Assembly: GCA_032164245.1 (NCBI GenBank)
Contig: JAVMKO010000002.1
Coordinates: forward strand, 93,323,340-93,387,339
Direction of reading: 5' to 3'
DNA from: Sternotherus odoratus
Lineage: Eukaryota > Chordata > Testudines > Kinosternidae
DNA length: 64,000 nt
Within the stretch, counting starts at the first letter, position 1; each line of letters opens with the position of its first letter. The position numbers were made by a program, and so were the translations under genes. Shown piece by piece: positions 54,726 through 64,000 of the stretch. The notes beneath the pieces are model-generated. The model saw only the letters and a program-made list of their open reading frames with translations. It was not told where the DNA came from and did not search any database.

Positions 54726-56859
54726 CTTTCTGTAACTGTCAGGTCTTCTGACATTGCCTTCTACAAAATTTAATAACGAAAGACACATCAGTCTAAATTA
54801 CTTCATTTAGAGGACTACTCAGAGCAGGGTGGCCTACCTGCCCCCACAGACTTACTCTTTTCTAATTTTGTATTCAGCAAGGACATCAAAACCTTAGAAG
54901 AAGTCACACAACTGCATTTTAGTCTCATTGAGCTAGGGAGAGCTTATTTGTTTCAGTTTTTGACTTACATCAGGAAGTGAATGTAAAAAGGAACCATTTA
55001 ACAGGCATCAGTTGAACCCCCTTCAATGTCGGGCAAATCATTGGAGTTGGGATCTTTTAGCAGTAAGATCAGGGCTAAGCGTAATTAGTAATAGCTGTAA
55101 TTGTTTCTTTAACTGATAGCTGTACTTTTTTTGTGGATGGAAAAAACAAGTCAGGAATACCTTTTTCTTTCCTCTATACACAGGAGATTACATGTCCATC
55201 TTCAGATTCCCTACTAAAAACTCTTCTTCTCTATGTATTACTAAAACTATGAAAAACTGTATCTAAACTAATATTTTGTTAGAAATGGATATCGCCTATC
55301 AGACTTTATAAGCATATTCTGTTATTTTCTATCTTCCTCACTAGTTCCATCTTGTTGCCTGAAATAAATGCTGCGATATCCAGTCGAACTACCGAGTGAT
55401 TGGAGCCAATTAGGAAATTGAATAAAAGTTTCTGAAAGTGTTGAAAACATTTATTTCTGAATATTTTTGTTGAAATTTTTGTCTTGTCTCTGAAATTTTC
55501 CAGCTCATTCTGGGAGCATTATGAGCTACTGCTTTACTTTACAATAGCAGTTCTAAATGCAATCTATAAGATGAATCATTCTGGAGCTTCTTTTGCATTT
55601 GTGCTAGAGTTCTGCTTGCTAATTGGCATAGACTCATCTATCCCTCCCCATCACCACCAACTTCATTTCTAAAGAACACAAGTTTCGAAAAGCAAATCCT
55701 GTTTTGATTTCTGTAATGACTCTAGTACACACATTAATCCTTTGTTGTCTTTTTTTTATTTACTAAATTATCTGCATCTTGACTAAAATAAACAAGAAAC
55801 CCGGGAATCCTATAGAACTGAAATATTCCTATATAACTGCACAATCTAGGACTGAAACCAGAGACATCTATTGGGAAATTTATTACATTAAAGCATATTC
55901 ATGTGTAAATTTATCTTTGTTCAAATATTTAAGTTGCAAAGAAAGTATGAGGTAATTAGTATGTGTAGCTGAACTTAAATATACTATTTAGGTTAAAAAG
56001 TGTCCTGGAATTCTTTTTACACACGTCTGAACTTTTTCTGCATACATTTTTTAAGGTTTCTTGTGAATAAACCATCTGCCCTGTCTACTCCCTTGACCTC
56101 TTTGTGTTACTTACCAGTTTTTTTTATCAAAGGTTAAATCCTGCAAGCATTATTTGAGCAAAATTGTTGTTATAATTATAGATTGATCAGAGCTATAGAA
56201 TAATATTGGGTGGTGTTTTGTAATGCTTCCTGGCTCCTCTTTAGGAGTTTTATAGGCCTCTCTCCTTTTTTAAAATGACTGTTGATTACCTTCAAGGCAC
56301 TAATTTTCTAGCTTGTTAATATTATTTAAAAAACAATTATTTCATACATTTTTCCCTAAACAATAACTCTGCTTTTCTTTCTGCTCCTTCCTGTCCCCAG
56401 AGGAGGGGGAAATCATGAATCTGCATAAACTTCAGTGGTTGTGGTTTATGTTTTGATTTACCAGTATTTGGAGCATCAGAGGAGACTGGGAGGAGGAGGT
56501 CACTGCTCTGGGGAGTTTGTGTGTGTTGTAACAGTCACTGCTTTAAACTGAAACTTGTCTGAAAGGAGTGTCAAGTGAAATGAGACAGCTGCTAACTCTC
56601 CACATGTCTGAAGGAATTATCAACCAGATAGAGGCTTGGATGCACGTGCTCTAGTCTAAGTAATCACCTGCTTGAGATGGTGGATAGAATATAGCAACCA
56701 TTGCCTTTGCCTGTAGGAAATTGTAAAAGTAATTTGACTTTGACCTCTCTTAAATTAGTTTTCCTGTTATGCCTCAGTGTTCAGATTGTGAACTACTAGC
56801 TTTGAATTCTTTTCCAAGAAGAGGTGCAGTCGCTTTATGGAATATATATATTTCACTTT

Positions 56860-57260
56860 GAGCTTGGCTACACTTAGCTACTATATATATAAAGTGAAAT
56901 TTTGCTGAAACAGTTCTGGAATGCAAAATTTCACTTTGAGCTTGGGTACACTTAGGGCTTAGTTACAATACAGCTTTGTAGCAGTTTTGGTTATACCTGC
57001 CCTCCTATACAGCTATAGGGATAGCGCTATAGCGTGTCCACACTGAGACCCGCCAGCGGTATAGTGTGGCCACATTTGCGGCACTTGCAGCGGCACGGGG
57101 AGTGGTGCATTATGGGCAGCTATCCCAGCATTCAGCTGGGTGCAACATGCTTTTCAAACTAGGGGGGCGAGGGGGAACGTGTTGTGTGTATGCGGAGAAA
57201 GAGAGCGAATGGTTTTTCATCCTTTGGAGAGCCTGTCAGCAAGTTTCCTTTGCCTGCTAG
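56860..57260. repeat. Decayed DNA-transposon block
   Basis: It contains a near-direct duplication of TTTCACTTTGAGCTTGG(C/G)TACACTTAG (from 56850 and 56927), then a block with GGGATAGCGCTATAGCGTGT, GTGTGGCCACATTTGCGGCA and GTGCATTATGGGCAGCTATC. This resembles turtle MITEs with TAGTTACA-type ends. The termini are not resolved. Confidence 0.45.
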
Positions 57261-58194
57261 TCTTCTCTGTCACACAGGCTCCCTCCATAAACATTTGCAT
57301 ATCTGTTGAGTTAAGAGAGAAACTCTGAAAAGGTACTTCCGAATTCCTCCAGCCGAGTTCAAAACAAAGGAAGAGACATCAATTGCCTTAAATGGCTTGG
57401 GGCGTCTCCAGAGATCACTTAAAGCGCTTGACCAATCATGTGGTTGGTCTGAACAAGTATGTTTATACCTGCTTATTATTTTAGCCATATAAGTGTTTGT
57501 TTGGAGATTAGGATTCCTGCTGAACTCTCCTGCTTTATGTAATGAAATGAAATACACATGTTTAGAAGACCTGTAATTTAAAAATAGAATGATTTTTTCT
57601 TAGATAAAAGTTGATTAGCTGAGGTAGCCTCATTGGCTGCACTGTCAGCTAGCCTTGCACTTTATGCTTAAAGATGAGCAAGTAGCTCAAGTTCTCTCCT
57701 TATTTGTCCCCTGCCTCTCTGTTGAGTATGTTAATGGAAGTAATTCGTGCCAATAATATTGAATAATCACTGCAGGAATACTGTACAGGCAGTAATCATA
57801 AGTGAGTATTTTTTCCAATCATGCAATTCCTTGTCCTTTGTATGTGGCAGTGTATTACAGGCTTCAGAATATGATGGCTCTGTAGTGAATACAAACTACG
57901 GTATAGTGAGAGAGACAATTGTACACATTCATCAAGCATGTGAAGATTAAAACCATGACTGCTGCCGTCCTGCAACAATCTGTGTCCCAGTTGGTCAGCT
58001 GGGAGTGCAATTGGGACCTCCAGTGCCAAAGTCTCTATCATGTTAACTAAAGGAGTTAACTCTGTTAGTTGGTAGCAGCAGTAATCTCTTACTCTCTACA
58101 TGGAGGGAATAGTCAGTAGAAGTAAATAAGATTCACTTAGCTAGCGGTCCACAGACATTCAGATCCCCATACAACTTTAGTGACCCCTCCATCG

Positions 58195-58275
58195 ATTGTT
58201 GGTGGATTTTGAATTGGGGACTTTTACTGCCAAAAGCACAGGCCTCTACCATTTAATCCCTCCAGGAGGAATGAT
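58195..58275 (-). repeat. Possible tRNA-like SINE head
   Basis: On the minus strand GGGATTAAATGGTAGAGGCC and CCCCAATTCAAAATCC sit at A-box/B-box-like spacing. A weaker partial copy may lie near 57985-58040. The call is tentative. Confidence 0.3.
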
Positions 58276-59047
58276 TGAGTTAAGGAGACAGATGCTGCTG
58301 GCAAACAGCTTGAATATTGATCCTACAGTAACTGATCAGCACAAAGGAGTTATGGTAACCCCTAACTTTGAGAGAAGTCTCTGCTGGAGAACTATTAGTG
58401 GGACTTCTTCCATGAGCAGACATATTCTGTAAGAGGGTGCTCCTTTATTCCAGTTCCATTTGGAAGGAAAATGAGCCTCCTTCCAATACTGTAGGCCTGG
58501 TTCAACTTTGCTAATTCACATCTCAGCAATTTTGACTCTTGCTATTTTGGTAGGGTTTTTCCATTTAAAACCTTAATATTAAAAACTTCAATATATCTTG
58601 AAGTGACTTCCTGTTAGCTCATGATGTATTGTTATCGAACTAATAAATTCCCTTGTCATCAGCCTTAGACTTTTTTTCAGCCCATAATACTGAATGGGAC
58701 ACACCCTCAAATAATGATATATTGATCGCTTCTGAGAGATACTAGGAATTAATCTGAAGCTACTGACTTCACATAGTTAATAACAAGTTTTCATCACTAT
58801 TAAGGTAATTTGGATTGAACTAATGACCTAGAGATCTGGCATTTATACAGTACTAGTTGAGTTGTAATAGGACAAAGATTAATTCCTAACTTCTTCTTTT
58901 GAGTGAAGGTGAATCAAACCTTGAAAGTCATTGAAATGGAGATCTTTGCATTCAGCAGTAGTACTTAGCACTTTCTGTCAAAGACTTTCAAAGCACTTTG
59001 TAAACATTAATTATTTAAGCCAGTTGATTTGGCTAGAGTTTTATGTA

Positions 59048-59321
59048 CAGTAGACTCCCAATTATCTGGGCGTGGGTTAACCGGGCTGCGGATTAACCGG
59101 GATGTCTAAACGGGTCGGTAGGGGAAGCCCCAAAGCGGCGGTGGGCTCAGATTTAGCCTGCCGCTGCTTTGGGACTTCTCCCACTGGCCCCTTACGAGCT
59201 GGGGTCTCAGCCTGCTTCCAGCCTGGGTGTAGGAAACCCCCCATAGACGCTTGATTATCCGGGTTTTTATTAACTGGGATTAAGTTTTTCCTGATCATCC
59301 TGGATAATCGAGAGTCTACTG
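59048..59321. mobile_element. pogo/Tigger-like MITE
   Basis: The ends CAGTAGACTCCCAATTATCT and GATAATCGAGAGTCTACTG are inverted repeats flanked by TA (59046-59047, 59322-59323). It has subterminal GGTTAACCGGG-type repeats and a GC-rich middle. Non-coding. Confidence 0.88.
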
Positions 59322-59511
59322 TATGTGCACATGTATTGAGAAAAACATTTTTTGAAAATATATTGAATGTGCATAATTTCTTTTAATGTAGGAGCTTTCA
59401 AAGTAAAATTTTACAGTACATAATGATAGTATACGAACAGTTGCTTTGAAAATGTGTTGCTGTTGGTTGTGAGTATTTTAATGTATACAAAAATACAACC
59501 TGTGTGTGTAA

Positions 59512-60070
59512 AATATCTATATCTATATCTATAAAAGTCAAATGGTGTATGCGTGCATGTATGTACGTTCCCTTACTCCTTCCACACCATTTGAGCTAGA
59601 GACTTGAAATTTGGTACAGTTATAGGCTTTAGGGTTCTAATCAGGGTAATAATCAAAAAAATTTCAAATCTCACCTCTGACGCCCCCTAGGGGTGAAATT
59701 CTTTAAAGCCCATTCACATCAACTGGACAGCAGGTTAACACCTGCTGTTCTCTGTGACATAGTTTTGATGTAATAATACCCCCCTCCAACAGACCCTGCA
59801 CTCGCTCAGCTCTCTTCCCCCTCCCCCCTCCAACAGACCCTGCACTCGCTCAGCTCTCTTCCCCCTCCCCCCTCCAACGGCCCCCCCACTCAGCTCTCTC
59901 CCCCCTCAGGTAAGAATCTACAATTTTTAAAATCTCACCCCCCTCCTCCCCTCCAACAGCCCCCTCCACTCGCTCAGCCCCCTCAACGGCTCCCCTCCAT
60001 CCCCCCCCTCCGACGGACCCAAGCAATGCTGGGGATTTTTGCTTGTGTGTGTGTGTGTGTGTGTGTGTGT
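59512..60070 (+). repeat. Unclassified repeat with 44-bp C-rich tandem units and (TG)n
   Basis: A TATCTATATCTATAAAAGTC start leads into GTGTATGCGTGCATGTATGT and CACACCATTTGAGCTAGAGA. Units of CAACAGACCCTGCACTCGCT with C/T-rich tails repeat at 59787 and 59831 (44 bp) and degenerate to about 60020, ending in a (GT)n microsatellite near 60042-60070. The overall layout recalls some Helitron-type elements, but I see no diagnostic termini. Confidence 0.45.
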
Positions 60071-61491
60071 TAAAAATAAACATGGGTGGACAGGTAAACT
60101 CTAGAAACTTTAGTTCAAGTAAAGTGAAGTAATTACAGATGAATTTTTTTGGATGCTTAAAATTTCTTTTGATTTCACTAGTTTTGTTTTTGTTCTAATA
60201 CATAAACACCAACTTGGATTAAGTGATATTCAGAAGCATCCACTGAAATCAGACTCTTTCCCTCTCCATCTTATTACTTCATAATTCTGAATAGATTCCT
60301 GACATATTTGAGAAATTGATTTTGTCTGCATGTAGATATGTAAACTAATCTATTTTGCTTAATTTTGTGCTGATAAATTGATGCTTCTTGTTACATCTTT
60401 GAATGAGTAGATAAAGTTTGTGGTTTCATGGATTATCTCTCTGTAGTAATTGGAGGGCAGTGTGTTGGTTTTTCATTTTTCTATCTGGAGTCAGTGAAAT
60501 CCTCAACACGGTTGATACTCAATTCCTGAAATGAAGTTTATCCTTCAAAATTACTGGAGGGAGAAAACAGCTCATGGTTACATGGCAATATAGCTATGTA
60601 TTAGTATCACTTTACCTGAATACTAATCCTTTAAAATGATATTTAGTTGTTAATTTAAGACATAGAGTTGTTTTTAAATAAGTTTCTCAATTAAAAAAAG
60701 TCTCTGACAAATACCACAAACATTTACTCTCCAAAACTTGACAAAATTAAATTAATGAATTCACTGAATAGCATATTTTTACAGCCAGAGGAACTAAGTC
60801 TGACCTTCTGCAAAACAGAGGCCATAGTTTTACCCACTAAATTAGCCAGCACTATGTTTTATATTTCCTAAAGTGTTCTACTGTGGGAATAAAATGTGAC
60901 TACATACCATCTCTTTGACCTTCCTTTGCTGGAAAGCGTTTTTTGTTTAAGATGATAAAACCTGCATTTGAGAATAGAGGGTTATGGCAGCCATATGGTG
61001 TGATATTCCTTTGTAAAGGGTGATTTCGTGCGTGTTCGCTCTCCTTACTTTTAAAAAGTTGTGTAATATATAGCTTAATTGGCTTTTAGGCATTTCATTG
61101 TTGTGAGTAAAGATTTCAATTTCCTCTTGATGGTTTAGCTATTCGATAACTGCCTTAATTCATACATTAAGTGAATTGACATGTAATTATGAAGATATAA
61201 AAGTTCTTTTAGGCAATAGAGAGTATCACCTTTCCCAAATTCTCTGCAAGTGCAGTTTCTTCATGGGAGTATAGGAATGTATTAAACTTGTACAACATTT
61301 TGATCTTCGCCACAGGGAATCCAGGACACATGCTGTCCCAGAATCATTCAGTCTGGGTCCAGGACTTGAAATGTATGTTTGGGGACTGTCCCACCAAACT
61401 TGTGACAGGTGGCATGGTCACATTACCTCCAATGGAATCTTACTTTCCAGATCAAGGAAAAACACCAATCTGCCCAGTACCTTTACCTAAT

Positions 61492-61831
61492 GCATTGGTT
61501 CTCAAAACAGGGGTCCTGTTGGCGAGCAGGTTTCAGGGGTCTGCCAAGCAGAACCAGTTTTAGACTGTCTGGGGCCCAGGGCAGAAAGCCTAAGCCCTGC
61601 TGTCCAGGGCCCTGAAGTCCAGGGCCCTGAGCCTGCCACCTGGGACTGAAGCAGAAGCCTGATCAACTTAGCTTTGTGGGGTGCCCTGTGCCGTGGAGCC
61701 ACAGTTGCTCTGCTTGCTACCCCTTAATGCCAGCCCTAGCTTTTATATGTTGAAAACAGTTGTTGTGGAACAGGTGCGAGGTGGAGTTTTTATAGCATGT
61801 GGGGTGGGGTGGACCAGAGTTGAGAGCCACT
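61492..61831. mobile_element. hAT-type MITE
   Basis: The left end CATTGGTTCTCAAAACAGGG and right end AGAGTTGAGAGCCACTG are imperfect inverted repeats. The interior has GGGGCCCAGGGCAG and a duplicated CCAGGGCCCTGA. No flanking duplication was confirmed. Confidence 0.65.
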
Positions 61832-63399
61832 GACTTACTCTCTCCTTGGTCTTAAGATAGGAAATAGATAGCAGTTGCCCTATTACTTCCTTGACTCAGG
61901 AGCAACACTTCTCTGCTTCCTGGGGGGATGTGTATATACAGCTCTGAAAGGGGTCTGAAAAGGAAGTCTATGGCCTTTGTCTTCTGGAAAGCATGGGAAC
62001 CCAGGTGTAAAATGTTCACATCCTATTATGAAACTTCTGGAATGCTCTTTGGAAGATTTTGAGAGTTCCGTGCCTTTTTTGCATTGTCCATAATTTGTTA
62101 CTCAAGTAACTAGATTAGTTATTTGGGGTAATTTTGGGGTCTGTTTTCCCTATCAAACTTTTCTCTGTTGTAGGATGCTGTAGGTGACCTGACTCTTCTG
62201 TGCATGGATAGCTGTGGATTCAATGAACACAGTAATTCAGTCAGGATAATTAGATTAATTTCTGATGATGTTTTATCACTTTTTACATTCCAGGTTGGTT
62301 TTTTTTTCACCTTTACTCTTAGATTTTCTGTATCTACTCTACTCTGCTAGCTAGAGGAAGCTCCCTAATCGTCTCGTGAATACGAAGCAGTTTTGCCAGT
62401 TGAATCACTTCTCTGAAGAGGATCATGTTTAACACTTCCATGGCTCAATTTCTCTTGTTAATTCTGTTCATAACTTGAAATTTCACAAACAAACTCATGT
62501 TTGAATAACTTGGTTAGAATACTTCCCCAGATGGTTCCTGGGATTTAAAGGTCAGTGCATGAATACCTTTGCATACTTGAATATTTGCCAGAAGTTGAGC
62601 CCTAACTGGCAGGAAAAACTTCAATCCTGACACCAGTTATTTTCCTCCAAAGAATTACTCTTACTTTATTCCCAAGTCAGGAAGCAGTTTTTGTTTAACT
62701 CAGAAAATGGTGATTCCGGATTTTTGATCCAAATCTGAAGGAGATTTTGAAAAGCATAGGCTTCTTTGTCCAGATACCAGACTGTCTTGATGTAATTAAG
62801 GAATTGGTTCTGAGTCTGGCTTCGAGAAGCTATATCTTACATTTCAACTCCTCTGAAAGTTATATTACTTTCACATTTTAATATTAAATTTAATACAATT
62901 GTTGCAGTAATTGCCAAAAGAATTTTAAAAAACCCACAAACTTTAAACTGTCGTCAAGGCCTCAAGTTCTATCAATATTTTGATCAGGGTGAGGGTTTAA
63001 TATATAATTTGAATTCTTAACAGTCTGTGCACATATCCTCAATAATTAAACAAAACAAACAAAAACTACTCTATTCATAACCTACATGTAATTATGGTTT
63101 GGACTCGTGTACTCTCAACCAGCAGAATCAGTGTAGATCAGCTGAATTATGAAAAGTTGAATGGGGCTGTCGTCTTTTCTGGTTGGGAAAAAGCAGTGTA
63201 TATTCAATCTTCAAAGAGCATAGCAGAAAGTGATGATTTAAAAGATGTTAAAACTATACTTGGGTACTTGAAAATTGTTCCATTCAAAGCTTGTTCATTG
63301 CGTCACAGAAATAATTTTATCCTAGGTAATGAAGACAACTATAAAAATGAATATAGGACAGATTGGGAGTCTTTATTGAAGATCTTATGTACAGGGTAA

Positions 63400-63640
63400 T
63401 GTCAAAGACTACCCTAGCCCAGATTTTTAAAGTCCCCCCGTCCCCCCCCCGGAATTGCCGTGCTCAGCGTTGCGACACCTAAATCTCATTTTCTAAAGGG
63501 ATTTGGGCACTTGAGTCTAAATTCCACTGACTTTAGAAATCTGTTTATTAAATCCATAATGAATTATTTTAAAGTGCTTTCCACAAGCACCAGAGATCTT
63601 TACATGACCCCTAATGGGTAGCAAGAACAAGACCTAGAAA
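63400..63640. repeat. Possible ancient repeat fragment
   Basis: After a C-run near 63437-63452, GCGACACCTAAATCTCATTT and TTTGGGCACTTGAGTCTAAA resemble an old interspersed amniote repeat. Weak support. Confidence 0.25.
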
Positions 63641-64000
63641 AATAGTTTAGAATTTTGTTTTGAACTGATTAAATAAGTCAACAAAACATGCCTTGCAGAA
63701 GAAGTTTTACTAACCTTGTAAGCAAAGCTGCAGTACTGAAGCTTATTGTAGGCAAAGCTGCAGTATTAAAGTTAATTGTATTAATTATCAAGACTGCAAA
63801 CAAACCAGAGGAACAAACATACATTTCAGGGAAGCACATATATGGAAATGAAGTAATGTAAATAAGGTGGAAATCAAGTGGAGGACAGAATCCTGTTCAT
63901 AAAATAGAAATGTAAAAATAGGGATAGCCAATGAAAGTACTTGAATAATGGAGTTTCTTGACTTGAACAAAACTGTACAACAAAATTTCTATGCAGTTTT

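Larger units (their letters stand above)
51340..64000 (+). other. KIF13A intron 2 (runs off the window)
   Basis: No further KIF13A exon is seen; I searched for the next motor segment (KVFAFDYCFW-like) without success. A long second intron is plausible. It contains MIR, pogo-like, hAT-like and low-complexity elements listed separately. The long stretches between them (51.4-52.4, 52.7-54.6, 54.7-56.8, 60.1-61.4, 61.9-63.4 kb) show nothing recognisable. Confidence 0.8.

Noticed and set aside
63094..63399. 101-codon plus-strand frame in KIF13A intron 2
   Set aside because: Balanced composition but no recognisable domain and no good splice context; not a kinesin motor segment.
51340..64000. Search for KIF13A exon 3
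   Set aside because: No KVFAFDYCFW-like segment in any + frame that I could find; probably beyond the window.

Overview
This window is a vertebrate nuclear locus, almost certainly from a turtle. Protein-coding exons are sparse. Three genes lie on the + strand in the order TPMT, NHLRC1 (malin), KIF13A (first two coding exons only). This is the conserved amniote gene order of human 6p22.3, where all three genes also share one strand. The turtle assignment rests on the repeats: CR1 LINE 3' tails, a tRNA-derived SINE of the cryptodire type, a Penelope-like element with a GIY-YIG endonuclease ORF, many hAT, pogo/Tigger-like and Harbinger-like elements, gypsy and LTR remnants, and ancient MIR/CORE SINEs.

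Region by region: 1-3.7 kb has no recognisable exon and is probably the first intron of KDM1B on the minus strand (inferred from synteny). 3.69-4.2 kb is a CpG island that looks like a head-to-head KDM1B/TPMT promoter, with a strong minus-strand splice donor at 3868. 6.05-21.04 kb holds eight TPMT coding exons with intact GT/AG junctions, reading 247 residues in one frame. Its introns carry hAT, Harbinger-like and pogo-like elements, a CpG-rich LTR-like insertion with 110-bp repeats, and a GC minisatellite. 22.95-24.16 kb is the single-exon NHLRC1 gene, a 400-residue RING-NHL E3 ligase. 24.2-49.8 kb is a long intergenic desert dominated by nested transposons. 49.85-50.83 kb is the KIF13A CpG-island promoter, followed by coding exon 1 (50655-50709) and exon 2 (51246-51339). 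The rest, to 64 kb, is KIF13A intron 2.

The genes do not form a functional pathway. TPMT is a cytosolic drug and xenobiotic methyltransferase, malin ubiquitinates glycogen-metabolism proteins with laforin, and KIF13A is a plus-end kinesin. They are neighbours by conserved synteny.

The most interesting material is in the mobile DNA. Penelope-like tails on the minus strand contain a hammerhead-ribozyme-like core, and the same layout appears in a second repeat family in TPMT intron 3. Two fold-back Penelope fragments carry perfect 12- and 14-bp target duplications. One TA-targeting, minisatellite-bearing DNA transposon has inserted twice, each time exactly inside the coding sequence of another element (a gypsy reverse transcriptase and a hAT transposase). 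A coding-remnant hAT element sits in the same window as its short deletion derivative. I found no complete new gene system.
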